From the NCBI GenBank assembly GCA_046327755.1, contig JAXLXW010000001.1, positions 310,001-374,000 on the forward strand: a stretch of DNA of 64,000 bases, written 5' to 3'. Positions 20,374 through 29,129 of the stretch are shown here, piece after piece. Source of the DNA: SCN-70-22 sp046327755 (GTDB lineage: Bacteria > Gemmatimonadota > Gemmatimonadetes > Gemmatimonadales > Gemmatimonadaceae). The position numbers and the translations under genes were made by a program. Every line of letters begins with the position of its first letter. Position 1 is the stretch's first letter. The notes beneath the pieces are model-generated. The model was not told the DNA's origin. It saw nothing but the letters and a program-made list of their open reading frames with translations, and searched no databases.

Positions 20374-21944
20374 CGCGCACGCCGTGGCGCATCGCGGCGC
20401 ACCGCCTCGATCGCCACGGCCAGTTCGCGCATTCCGCGCCGGATCTCCACCTCGTCCACCGCGGCGAAGCCCAGCTGCAATCCCTCGCGTGCCATCGGGC
20501 GTCGCGCAAATCGCGACAGCGCGCTGACCTCGACGCCGCGCGCGGCCGCCGCCTGCTCCACCGCCTCGCCGGAGAGCCCCGGCGCCAGCCAACCGACGGT
20601 TTGCAGCCCTGCCTCCACGGGGGAGAAGTCGAGCGCTCCCGCGAGGAGTTGCGCCCCGTCTGCCTGCAGCGCCTGCAGGCGGGCGGCGTACACTTCGCGC
20701 ATGCGGCGCAGGTGTCGCCCGAAGTGCCCGTCCGCCATGAAGTCGGCGAGAACTGCCTGATCCAGCAGCGAGGCGTGGCGCGTCGTCAGGGACTTGGCCG
20801 CAGCGACCGTGTCGACCAGCGCCGGCGGAACAACGAGATATCCCAGGCGCAGCGACGGAAAGAGGACCTTGGAGAACGTCCCGGAGAAGAAGGTCACGCC
20901 GTGGCGATCGAGCCCCTGCAGCGCCGGCACCGGGCGCCCCGCGTACCGATACTCCGCATCGTAGTCATCCTCGAAGATCCAGCCGTTGGCCGCGCGTGCC
21001 CACTCCAGCAGGGCGAGCCGGCGCGGCAGCGACATCGACATGCCTAACGGGCACTGGTGCGCCGGCGTGCAGTAGGCCAGGCGCACGCCGCGCCAGCGCG
21101 CCCCGCCCACCGTCATCCCCTCGTCGTCGACCGGAACGGGAACGAGCGTCGCCCCCGCCGCCTCGAAGAGCAGCGAGGCCCCGCCGTATCCCGGGTCCTC
21201 GATCGCCACGCGACTGCCCGGCTCCAGCGTGAGTCGCGCCACGAGATCGAGCGCCTCCTGCGCCCCCGAGAGGATCACGACCTGCGCCGCCTCGCATCGC
21301 ACGCCGCGCGACGTGCGCAGGTACGCCGCCACGGCGTCGCGCAGCGGGAGGTACCCCGCCGGGTCGCTCCCCAGCAGGAGCGCTGTGCTCGCGCGGCGCA
21401 GGCGACGCGCCGCAACCTGTGCCCACACCGTCGCCGGGAAGAGGTCGAGCGCCGGCTGGTTGGCGCGGAAGGCGCGCAGCGACCGCGGTTGGTAGCCGCG
21501 AAAGAGCGTGACGCGCCGGGCAAACGACGAGAGCGCGCCCCGTCGCTCGGCGGAGAGCACCGGTGTGGCGGCGCGCGCCGCGCGCGCGTCGTTAGGTGCG
21601 CGCCCTCGAACCGACCGAGCGTCGCGGTGCGGCCGGGTGCGCGGTGCCGGCCTCCGCACCACCTGCAGCAACGACTCGGGGATCACGTCGCTCACGACCG
21701 TCCCCGCCCCCACCCGAGCGACGACGTATCCCTCAGACGCCAGCTGGGCGAAGGCGCTCACGACCGTCCCGCGCGCGAGCTCGTACTGGCGCGCCAGGTC
21801 GCGCGTCGCGGGGAGACGCGTCCCCGGCGCCAGGCGCCCCTCGAGGATCTCGGCGCGGATCGCCTCCGCCAGCCAGTGGATCGCCCCCATCCCGGCCGGG
21901 CGCTGCGGAAGGGCGAGCGGGAGTGTGTCGGATCGCTTGGCCAT
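20355..21944 (-). CDS. MocR/PdxR-type GntR-aminotransferase regulator
   Basis: The 529-residue chimeric regulator has a winged HTH of the GntR family (about 20-85, RLPATRDLARQYELARGTVV) fused to a class I aminotransferase-like domain (about 140-500). The PLP-binding Lys is in SGTFSKVLFPSLRLGY, and EDDYDAEYRY is the conserved region before it. MocR proteins sense PLP or an amino-compound adduct. It is divergent from an AhpD-like gene, its likely target, with inverted GGACCATT elements between them. Confidence 0.88.
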   Translation of the reverse strand: MAKRSDTLPLALPQRPAGMGAIHWLAEAIRAEILEGRLAPGTRLPATRDLARQYELARGTVVSAFAQLASEGYVVARVGAGTVVSDVIPESLLQVVRRPAPRTRPHRDARSVRGRAPNDARAARAATPVLSAERRGALSSFARRVTLFRGYQPRSLRAFRANQPALDLFPATVWAQVAARRLRRASTALLLGSDPAGYLPLRDAVAAYLRTSRGVRCEAAQVVILSGAQEALDLVARLTLEPGSRVAIEDPGYGGASLLFEAAGATLVPVPVDDEGMTVGGARWRGVRLAYCTPAHQCPLGMSMSLPRRLALLEWARAANGWIFEDDYDAEYRYAGRPVPALQGLDRHGVTFFSGTFSKVLFPSLRLGYLVVPPALVDTVAAAKSLTTRHASLLDQAVLADFMADGHFGRHLRRMREVYAARLQALQADGAQLLAGALDFSPVEAGLQTVGWLAPGLSGEAVEQAAAARGVEVSALSRFARRPMAREGLQLGFAAVDEVEIRRGMRELAVAIEAVRRDAPRRARQVSSM

Positions 21945-21991
21945 AATGGTCCAGTGCTTTATCGGAAAATGGCGCTTCGCACCGGACCATT
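21945..21991. promoter_or_regulatory. Candidate MocR operator
   Basis: AATGGTCC (21945-21952) and its inverse GGACCATT (21984-21991) lie 39 bp apart centre to centre in the 110-bp divergent intergenic region, the first abutting the MocR start. MocR regulators commonly bind paired GGTCC-type half-sites. A role in autorepression and control of the AhpD-like gene is inference. Confidence 0.5.
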
Positions 21992-22054
21992 CAACCGGTA
22001 ACCTCTCCGCACGTCGCTACCCGCGCTTCGCCCGACTCTCACCCATCCCCTGCC

Positions 22055-22519
22055 ATGAAGATCCGACTCAACTACGGCAAGATCGCCCCCGGCGTCTACG
22101 ACGCGATGGATGCCCTCGACCAGTACCTCGCCGGCTGCGGCCTCGAGGAGTCGCTCCTCCACCTCATCCGCCTGCGCGCCTCGCAGCTCAACGGCTGCGC
22201 GTACTGCATCGACATGCACTGGAAGGACCTGCGCGCGCTCGGCGACTCGGAGATGCGCCTCGCCGCCCTCGACGCCTGGCGCGAGTCGCCGTTCTACACC
22301 GCCCGCGAGGAGGCGGCGCTGGCCTGGACCGAGGCGGTCACCTTCGTCACGCGCGACCACCTCCCCGATGCGCTCGTCGATGCCACGCGCCAGCATTTCA
22401 GCGAGAGGGAACTGGCCGACCTCACCCTCGCCATCGCCACCATCAACGCCTGGAACCGCCTGTCCATCGCCGCGCGCCTGGTGCCCGGCACCTATCAACC
22501 TGCGCCACGCGTCGCCTGA
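22055..22519 (+). CDS. AhpD-like carboxymuconolactone decarboxylase family protein
   Basis: A 154-residue all-helical CMD-domain protein. The AhpD-type redox motif is present as GCAYCIDMH (Cys-x-x-Cys-x-x-x-His), with LLHLIRLRASQLNGC before it. Such proteins act as thiol peroxidase or alkylhydroperoxidase partners. It is transcribed away from the MocR gene, which probably controls it, and is followed by a cupin gene on the same strand after 64 bases. Confidence 0.88.
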   Translation: MKIRLNYGKIAPGVYDAMDALDQYLAGCGLEESLLHLIRLRASQLNGCAYCIDMHWKDLRALGDSEMRLAALDAWRESPFYTAREEAALAWTEAVTFVTRDHLPDALVDATRQHFSERELADLTLAIATINAWNRLSIAARLVPGTYQPAPRVA

Positions 22520-22583
22520 CGATCGTGCCTGACGAGTCCAACGATCACTGCCCCGCCCCCCCTACACACGAGAGGAAGACGCC

Positions 22584-22937
22584 ATGCATCGTGTTCGCCA
22601 GCAGGACCTCCCCTTTGCCGGGAGTTCACATCGATTCGAGGGAGCGGACCAGGGAGACACGGGGATCTCGGCCTTCCTGCTGAGCGCCGCCCCCGGCAGG
22701 GGACCGGGCCCGCATCGCCATCCATATGACGAGATCCAGTTCATCCGCTCGGGGCGCGGACGCTACGTCGTCGAGGGGACGACCTTCGAGGCAGCGGCCG
22801 GCGACATCCTCGTGATCAAGGCGGGCGAGGTCCACGAGTTCACCTGCATCGGGGACGAACCGCTGGTGCAGGTGGACATCCACCTGGCGCCTCGATTCAT
22901 CCAGGAGAACCTCGGATGGACCTCGCCCGCGCCCTAG
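22584..22937 (+). CDS. Small cupin-domain protein
   Basis: A single cupin barrel of 117 residues. Metal ligands are visible in motif 1 (PHRHPYDEIQFIRSGRG: His, His, Glu) and motif 2 (EVHEFTC: His). Small cupins of this size act as isomerases, dioxygenases or sensors; the substrate cannot be read from the sequence. GAGAGGAAG precedes the ATG as ribosome-binding site. It probably shares the AhpD-like gene's transcript. Confidence 0.82.
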   Translation: MHRVRQQDLPFAGSSHRFEGADQGDTGISAFLLSAAPGRGPGPHRHPYDEIQFIRSGRGRYVVEGTTFEAAAGDILVIKAGEVHEFTCIGDEPLVQVDIHLAPRFIQENLGWTSPAP

Positions 22938-22991
22938 CTGCGCGCGTGCGTGCGGTCGCCCACCGGCGCACCGCCCTGTAGCTTCGCACGC

Positions 22992-23531
22992 ATGACGACC
23001 TACTGCGACGTGGCGCGCGACCACGAGTTCCACGGTCCCTATCACGACCGGGAGTACGGCTTCCCCATCGCCGACGACAACCGCCTGTTCGAGCGACTGA
23101 TGCTCGAGGTCAACCAGGCGGGACTGTCGTGGCTCACGATCCTCAAGAAGCGCGAGCACTTCACGCGCGCCTACCACGACTTCGAGATCGACCGCGTCGC
23201 ACGCTACACCGCGCGAGACGAAACGCGCCTCATGGCCGACGCCGGGATCATCCGCAACCGCCTCAAGGTGAAGGCCGCGATCGAGAACGCGCGGCGCATC
23301 CAGGCGCTGCAGGCGTCACACGGCTCCTTCGTGGCGTGGCTCGACGCGCATCACCCGCTGGAGCGCGCCGAGTGGCAGAAGCTGTTCAAGAAGACCTTCG
23401 TCTTCACCGGGGGCGAGATCGTGCACGAATTCCTGCTCAGCACGGGCTACCTCCCGGGGGCACACGCGCCGTCGTGCCCCATCCACGCGAAGGTGCTCAA
23501 GAAGCGGCCCCCCTGGTCGCGGAAGGCGTGA
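22992..23531 (+). CDS. tag: DNA-3-methyladenine glycosylase I
   Basis: Base-excision repair enzyme removing 3-methyladenine. The ATG at 22992 gives MTTYCDVARDHEFHGPYHD; the Cys and His here, with SCPIH near the C-terminus, match the zinc-binding positions of Tag. The core LSWLTILKKREHFTRAY and the FVFTGGEIVHEFL segment are conserved. Length (179 residues) is normal. Confidence 0.92.
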   Translation: MTTYCDVARDHEFHGPYHDREYGFPIADDNRLFERLMLEVNQAGLSWLTILKKREHFTRAYHDFEIDRVARYTARDETRLMADAGIIRNRLKVKAAIENARRIQALQASHGSFVAWLDAHHPLERAEWQKLFKKTFVFTGGEIVHEFLLSTGYLPGAHAPSCPIHAKVLKKRPPWSRKA

Positions 23532-23567
23532 CCATCGCGACAGGGCGCCAAGCGGCAGGCGCCGGCG

Positions 23568-24215
23568 CTACAACGCCTCGTTAGGCCCGGTGGCTCCGCG
23601 CGGCGCGTGACCGTCGTGCTCGTGCCGCTCGTGGCGGGAGTCGCGGTCGTCGCGAGCGTCACGAGCGTCGCGCGCGCGCAGCTCGAGGTGATCGACCAGC
23701 GTCCCCGTCGTCTTGCGCAGGAGTTGCGAGACCGCCTCTGCCACCATGAGCGTGAACTTGAGGGCGATGTCGGGGCGCGCGTCGCACATCTGGTCGAAGT
23801 CCTCGCGCGACAGCACGAGGATCTCCGTCTGCTCCGTCGCGACTGCGGTGGCCGAGCGCGCCGCCCCGTCAATCAGCGACATCTCGCCGACCATCTTCCC
23901 CTCGGTCAGGTGGGCGACGGTCCGCAGCTGCTGCGACGAGTCGCCCTTCCGGATCTCGAGCGCCCCTGATGTGATGATCGCGGCGAAGGCGTCGTGGTCC
24001 CCTTCCTTGAAGAGGACGGTCCCGGCCGGAAGGCGGAAGTACTCGAGGTAGAGCCCGATCCCCTCTTCTTCCTTCCACGACAAGCGATGCGCCCACCGCG
24101 TCGCGTCGAGGCGTTCGGCGCGCTCGCGGGGCGTGGACGAGAGCAACAGGGCGCCGCGGTGCTGCAGCGTCTGTCGTGCAGGCGGTTTCGGCGGAACAAT
24201 GCTGATCCGGCTCAT
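23568..24215 (-). CDS. Cyclic nucleotide-binding domain protein
   Basis: The 215-residue protein has a cNMP-binding domain (about 55-170), with the phosphate-binding cassette GEMSLIDGAARSATAVA, but no recognisable C-terminal DNA-binding helix-turn-helix. Instead it ends with a highly charged Arg/Asp/His tail (RDARDARDDRDSRHERHEHD). It is therefore more likely a non-transcriptional cNMP effector than a CRP regulator. The tail is encoded by short near-repeats of CGTCGCGAG-type sequence. Confidence 0.78.
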   Translation of the reverse strand: MSRISIVPPKPPARQTLQHRGALLLSSTPRERAERLDATRWAHRLSWKEEEGIGLYLEYFRLPAGTVLFKEGDHDAFAAIITSGALEIRKGDSSQQLRTVAHLTEGKMVGEMSLIDGAARSATAVATEQTEILVLSREDFDQMCDARPDIALKFTLMVAEAVSQLLRKTTGTLVDHLELRARDARDARDDRDSRHERHEHDGHAPRGATGPNEAL

Positions 24216-24281
24216 CGCTTCTGAGTATCGGCCGCTCGCTCGCCGGATTTAGCGGCCCGGTCGCCGCCCCCCTGGACGGAC

Positions 24282-24315
24282 GCGCGGCGCGCCCCCGCGA
24301 GAGGACGCGCCGCGC
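24282..24315 (-). terminator. Candidate terminator after VPS10/BNR gene
   Basis: A perfect 10-bp G/C stem (GCGCGGCGCG, 24282-24291, with its complement at 24306-24315) and 14-base loop start 24 bases after the stop of the large secreted protein gene. No T-run follows, so it may act as a stabilising 3' hairpin or a weak terminator. Confidence 0.4.
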
Positions 24316-24338
24316 ACGACGACCAGATGTGAACGCCC

Positions 24339-27300
24339 TTACTTCACCTTGGCCACCAGCTCCGCCAGCTCGCGCAGCGCCGCCGCCGATGCCGCGCGCA
24401 CCTGCGAGGTGGGGGCGTAGTCCGCCCCGTCGACCGTGTCGAGGAGCTGCGCCAGGCTCCCGCTCACGCGCGTGAGCGACGGCCCGCCGCGCGGCGCGAA
24501 GAAGCCGCCGCCGCTCCCGATCAGCGCCCCCAGCTCCTGCGCCTGCGCCGTGTTCCCCGACGCGCGCGCCGACTCTTGCAGCTGCCGCGCACGGGCCATG
24601 GCATCGGCTGCCTGGTCGATTCCGGCGTGCAGCTGCATCGCGAGCGCATGCTGCGCCACGATCCCCGCCGCCGGCGTCTTCACCCGTGGGTCCATGCGCA
24701 CCACCAGCGGCTGCGTGAGCGTCGTCCCGTCCACCGTCAGGCGCACGGTGTAGCGCCCGGGCGCCACGAACGGTCCCAGCGGCTCCGGCACCCCTTGCCC
24801 CGGGATCGACGAAATCGGGAAGGAGAACGACTGGACCTTGGGACGCGGATGGCGCAGGTCCCAGACGAAGCGATGGAGCCCGGGCTCGGGGCTCAGGACC
24901 GGCGACGGGCGGATCCACCAGTCGGGCCAGTGCCCTTCGGCGCGCGGGTCGGGGTCGGCGTTCACCCCCTTCTCGTAGCGCCGCACCACCTTGCCCGTCG
25001 CGTCCACCAGTTCGAGCGCCAGCGACGATGCCGCTCCCTTGAGCCAGTAGTGCAGCACCGCGCCATCGGGCGGGTTCTCGGCGCGCGGCTCGTCAGGCGG
25101 AAGCGGGGTATCCGTGTACATCGAGTAGCGCACGCGCGTCGCCTCGCCAGGTGCAAAGAGATGCGCCGCCTTCTCCGTCGGCTTGCTGGCCAGCTCGCGC
25201 AGCGGGGTGATGTCGTCGAGGATCCAGAAACCGCGCCCGTGCGTCCCCACCACCAGGTCGTTGTCCTTGATCACGAGGTCGCGGATCGACGTCGCCGGCA
25301 TGTTCCCCTGCAGCGGTTCCCAGTGGTCGCCGTCGTCGAACGAGACCCAGACCTTGGTCTCGCTCCCGGCATAGAGCAGCCCCTTCCGCTTGGGGTCCTC
25401 GCGCACCGCGTTGATCGTCGCCCCGCTGTCGATCCCGGTCACGATGCGCGTCCATGTCTTTCCGCCGTCATGCGTGCGGAAGATGTGCGGGCGCAGGTCG
25501 TCGAGGCGCAACGTGTTCACCGCCGCGTATGCCGTGAGCGTGTCGAAGTGCCCGGCGTCCATCAGCGAGACCTTCGCCCAGGGAACGAGCTCCGGCGGCG
25601 TGACGTCCTTCCAAGTGCGCCCGCCGTTCATCGTCACGTGAATGAGCCCGTCGTCCGATCCGGCCCAGATCACGTTCTCGCGGCGGTAGCTCGGCGCGAT
25701 GGTGTACACCACGCCGGGGTGCCGCATCTTCGCGCTGCGCTCCCCCGCGTACTTCCCCACGCTCGCCGGAACGATCGAGTCCTTGCGCGTGAGGTCGTGC
25801 GAGATCTCGGTCCAGCTGTTCCCGCCGTCGGTCGTTTGCCAGATGGTGTTGGCGCCGAAGTACAGCTTGCGCGGGTTGGTCGGCGCAAAGAGGATCGGCG
25901 CCGTCCGCAGCATCCGATAGTTGGGGTCGCGGAACGGCTTGGGGGCGACGTTCTGCGTCTGCCCGGTGCGATAGTCGAACTTGGTGACCTTCCCGCCGTA
26001 CATGATGTTGGGGTCGAGCGGGTCGGGGGCGACGTAGCCATACTCCTCCACCCCCACCGGGCGCCACTCGCGGAAGGTGATCTGCCCATCGTTGCCGCGG
26101 CTCTGCACGCACGCCGAGCCCGACTCCTGCTGACCGCCGCAGACGCGATACGGGAAGGCGTTGTCCGTCGTGACGTGATAGAACTGCGCGGTGGGCTGGT
26201 TGTACCACGAGCTCCAGCTCTCGCCGCCATTCACCGTGATGATCGCTCCCTGGTCCGCAGCAATCAGGAGGATGTCGGGGTTGTCCGGGTTGATCCAGAT
26301 GCGGTGATAGTCGTCGCCGCCAGGTGCACCGCGGATCATCGACCAGTTCACGCCGGCGTCGGTCGACTTCCACACGACGATGCTGGCGCTGTACACGATG
26401 TCGGGATTCTTCGGGTCGACCTTCACCTCGGCGAAGTCCGACCCGCGATTGTGCACGCGTTCGTCGGTCGACGTCTTGGTCCAGGACGAACCCGCGTCAT
26501 CGGAGCGATAGATCCCGCTCCTGTCGCCCGCGTCCACCGTCACGAAGAGGCGGCTCGGGCGGCTTGGCGCGATCGCGATCCCGATGCGCCCCAGCCCTTC
26601 GGCCGGCGTCGGGAGCCCGTTCATGATCTTCGTCCACGTCTCGCCGCCGTCGGTCGTCTTGAAGAGCCCGGAGCCGGCCCCCTGCCACGCGCCGTTCTCC
26701 CACGGCCCCTGCCGCGCCTCCCACAGCGCCGCGTACAACGTGTTGGGATCGTCCGGCGCCATCACCACATCAATCGCGCCCGTGTTCTCGTCGGGGCCGA
26801 GGATCTTCTTGAATGAGCGCCCGCCATCGAGCGATCGATAGAGGCCACGCTCCTCGTTAGGGCCGTACGGGTGACCGAGCACCGCGACGAAGAGGCGGTC
26901 CGGGTTGCGCGGGTCGATGACGATCTGCGGAATCTGCTGCCCGTTGCGGAGCCCCAGGTGCGTCCACGTCTTCCCGGCGTCGGTGCTCTTGTAGATCCCG
27001 TCGCCGGTGGAGAGGTCGGGGCGCTGCAGCCCCTCGCCACTCCCGATGTAGATGACCTTCGGATCGCTCGGCGCCACCGCCAGCGCGCCGATCGAGCCGC
27101 TCGGCTGCCCGTCGAAGATCGGGTTCCAGGTGCGTCCGTAGTCCGTCGTGCGCCACGCCCCGCCGTTGACCGCGGCGATGTAGAAGACGTTAGGCTGCTG
27201 CCGCACGCCAGTCGCCGCCTTCGTGCGCCCCGCGCGGAAGGGGCCGATGTGGCGCCACGTGAGTTCCCGGAACAGCGGCGACGTCGGCGTCTGCGCGCCC

Positions 27301-27449
27301 AGGCGGGAGGCCAACAGCGACAAAGGTGGCGATGCCGGCGCCAGCGAGACGGCGAGCGCACTCGCGGCAACGAGGCGGACGACCGGCATCGCGGCGTGAC
27401 GTCGGCGCGACGGGCGCGCGAGGCGCGTGGCGAGCGAGGAGAACGACAT
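24339..27449 (-). CDS. Secreted VPS10/BNR-repeat beta-propeller protein
   Basis: A very large secreted protein of about 1,036 residues. After a signal peptide (ending SRLGAQ) it carries many BNR/Asp-box repeats: STDAGKTWTHLG, TTDGGETWTKIM, SDDAGSSWTKTS, TTDGGNSWTEIS and THDGGKTWTRIV. These belong to sortilin/VPS10-like or glycosyl-hydrolase-like ten-bladed propellers. A C-terminal 200-residue domain is beta-rich and then helical. Such proteins are numerous in Gemmatimonadota and Acidobacteria; enzymatic activity is unproven. The start is uncertain: ATGs at 27536, 27449 and 27389 are in frame, none with a clear Shine-Dalgarno. Confidence 0.82.
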   Translation of the reverse strand: MSFSSLATRLARPSRRRHAAMPVVRLVAASALAVSLAPASPPLSLLASRLGAQTPTSPLFRELTWRHIGPFRAGRTKAATGVRQQPNVFYIAAVNGGAWRTTDYGRTWNPIFDGQPSGSIGALAVAPSDPKVIYIGSGEGLQRPDLSTGDGIYKSTDAGKTWTHLGLRNGQQIPQIVIDPRNPDRLFVAVLGHPYGPNEERGLYRSLDGGRSFKKILGPDENTGAIDVVMAPDDPNTLYAALWEARQGPWENGAWQGAGSGLFKTTDGGETWTKIMNGLPTPAEGLGRIGIAIAPSRPSRLFVTVDAGDRSGIYRSDDAGSSWTKTSTDERVHNRGSDFAEVKVDPKNPDIVYSASIVVWKSTDAGVNWSMIRGAPGGDDYHRIWINPDNPDILLIAADQGAIITVNGGESWSSWYNQPTAQFYHVTTDNAFPYRVCGGQQESGSACVQSRGNDGQITFREWRPVGVEEYGYVAPDPLDPNIMYGGKVTKFDYRTGQTQNVAPKPFRDPNYRMLRTAPILFAPTNPRKLYFGANTIWQTTDGGNSWTEISHDLTRKDSIVPASVGKYAGERSAKMRHPGVVYTIAPSYRRENVIWAGSDDGLIHVTMNGGRTWKDVTPPELVPWAKVSLMDAGHFDTLTAYAAVNTLRLDDLRPHIFRTHDGGKTWTRIVTGIDSGATINAVREDPKRKGLLYAGSETKVWVSFDDGDHWEPLQGNMPATSIRDLVIKDNDLVVGTHGRGFWILDDITPLRELASKPTEKAAHLFAPGEATRVRYSMYTDTPLPPDEPRAENPPDGAVLHYWLKGAASSLALELVDATGKVVRRYEKGVNADPDPRAEGHWPDWWIRPSPVLSPEPGLHRFVWDLRHPRPKVQSFSFPISSIPGQGVPEPLGPFVAPGRYTVRLTVDGTTLTQPLVVRMDPRVKTPAAGIVAQHALAMQLHAGIDQAADAMARARQLQESARASGNTAQAQELGALIGSGGGFFAPRGGPSLTRVSGSLAQLLDTVDGADYAPTSQVRAASAAALRELAELVAKVK

Positions 27450-27587
27450 TGCTGGGGCGCGGAATGGGAAGCGCGGCAGGCGATCGCGGAATGAAGCCGT
27501 CGCCGGCCCGAATGCGTGCGCCGACGACGACTCCATGTCTTACGTGCCACGCCCCTTCACCGCTAGACGGGATGCCCCGCCGACGCG

Positions 27588-28244
27588 TCAGTCCCGGGTC
27601 GTCTTTCCGTCGCCGCGTGCGTCCTTGAGACGCCGCAGCGCCGAGCGCGCCCCCTCCGCCTCTCGCGTCCCCGGGAATCGCTCGGCGATGCGCCGCAATT
27701 CGACCAGAGCGCGCCCGTCGTCACCTAACGGGCCGAGGTACAGGTCCGCCAGGCGCTGCGTGGCGTACAGTTCGTCTTCGCGCGACGTGGCCGCGCGACG
27801 AACCGCGGCGAACAGTTCGGCGGCGCGCGGCGCATGCCCGGCCCGCACGTGCAGCTCCGCCGCCTGGCGCAGCGCCCGCACGTTCTCCGGCTGCTCGCGG
27901 ACGGTCGCCTCGTACGCCTCGATGGCGCCGGCCACATCCCCCGCCGCCTCGAGCGCGTCGTGGGCGGAGAATGACGGCTCGTACGGCGTGCTGTTGCCGC
28001 TGGGGTGGACAAAGGAGGCGATCGCGCGCGCGCTCCCGTCGGCGATCCCGGTGCTCACGTAGCGCACGATGAGTCCCGCGATCCCGCCGATCACGAGCCC
28101 CGATAACAGGAGCCATCCGCCGCGCACGCCCACGAGGTAGCCGAGCGGGACGCCGACCAGCCCGAAGATGAGTGCCAGCATGCCGCCGGCGATCCTCCCC
28201 TTCGCGGTGGTGGCGTCGTCGCCGGTGCTAGGTCCCCGTCCCAT
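27588..28244 (-). CDS. Membrane-anchored TPR protein
   Basis: About 218 residues: two adjacent N-terminal membrane helices (GGMLALIFGLVGVPLGYLVG and the following Trp-Leu-rich segment, about 20-62), a linker, and two or three TPR-like helix pairs (DALEAAGDVAGAIEAYEATV, then ALRQAAELHVRAGHAPRAAE). Probably a scaffold. The ATG at 28244 overlaps the DUF4105 gene by 17 bases. The partner is unknown. Confidence 0.72.
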   Translation of the reverse strand: MGRGPSTGDDATTAKGRIAGGMLALIFGLVGVPLGYLVGVRGGWLLLSGLVIGGIAGLIVRYVSTGIADGSARAIASFVHPSGNSTPYEPSFSAHDALEAAGDVAGAIEAYEATVREQPENVRALRQAAELHVRAGHAPRAAELFAAVRRAATSREDELYATQRLADLYLGPLGDDGRALVELRRIAERFPGTREAEGARSALRRLKDARGDGKTTRD

Positions 28245-29127
28245 GCTCGTCAGGCGCAATCGCTGTGGGCGAACCGGACATCCCGCGCCGGATTGCGATC
28301 GAGAAGTCGTCGCCCGCCTTCGCCTCGCGCGCCCGGTCGTTGATGCGGAAGCGCGCGCGCACGTCGTCCAGAGTTCCCCGCGCTTCGATCAGGCCGAGCG
28401 ACAACGCGAGTTCATCGGCGTACCCGGGGAGGATCGTCTGGAGCGACGACGGGATGCGCCCCGGGATCATCCGGTTCACGTGATCGACGAGATTGGACGT
28501 GCAGTTGTTGGTGAGCGTGTTGTAGAACTCGGGCGCATCCTGCACCGCGTTCGCGCGCTGCAGCATCTCCACGAACATCTGGCGCACGCGTGCCTGCGGC
28601 GAGGCGATGGGATAGAGGAAGACGTCGTCCCCGTCGAAGCGCGCGCGACGGCCAATGAGGTCGCGTTCGGTTCCCACGATGTAGGCCAGCTCGAATCGCC
28701 GCAGCACGCCGGGCACCAGGCCATACGTCTCCCCCTTCTCGCGCCGCGCCTCCACCGAGATCGACACGAACCGGCCTTCGCGAAAACCGAACGAGACGAA
28801 GGCGTGCGCTGGCCCGCGCCATGTGGCCGAGAAGGGGGTGAGGATGAACCACGCCGACTCGATCGAGTCGAGCGGGACGCGCTCGGTCAGGTAGCCTGGC
28901 GTGTACGCCGTGCTCGACGTGTAGGAAAAGTCGCGCACATCGCGGATCGTGACGACGCTGTCGCCCTCGAACGTGGCCCGCGCAAGGCGTGCATGATCGC
29001 CGTCCCAGTCACGCGTCGCCGACGCGTGCTGCGGGAGGGCGAGCACCGCCCACGCCAACGCGAGCACCACGGCAGCAGCCGTCACGATCAGTCCGACGAT
29101 GCGCGCCAGGCGCCGTGCGGCCGGCAT
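28228..29127 (-). CDS. DUF4105 periplasmic membrane-anchored protein
   Basis: The 299-residue protein has one N-terminal membrane helix (about 8-28) and a periplasmic DUF4105 domain. The diagnostic segment is YNTLTNNCTSNLVDHVN, where the conserved Asn-Cys resembles the nucleophile region of NlpC-like lipid or peptidoglycan hydrolases. The ATG at 29127 follows the transporter stop by 2 bases. A frame open to 29970 is antisense-type noise over the transporter gene. Confidence 0.8.
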   Translation of the reverse strand: MPAARRLARIVGLIVTAAAVVLALAWAVLALPQHASATRDWDGDHARLARATFEGDSVVTIRDVRDFSYTSSTAYTPGYLTERVPLDSIESAWFILTPFSATWRGPAHAFVSFGFREGRFVSISVEARREKGETYGLVPGVLRRFELAYIVGTERDLIGRRARFDGDDVFLYPIASPQARVRQMFVEMLQRANAVQDAPEFYNTLTNNCTSNLVDHVNRMIPGRIPSSLQTILPGYADELALSLGLIEARGTLDDVRARFRINDRAREAKAGDDFSIAIRRGMSGSPTAIAPDEHGTGT

Positions 29128-29129
29128 CG

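Noticed and set aside
24576..26816. 746-codon plus-strand frame inside the VPS10/BNR gene
   Set aside because: Opposite to a clear repeat protein; its repeats mirror the BNR repeats on the other strand.
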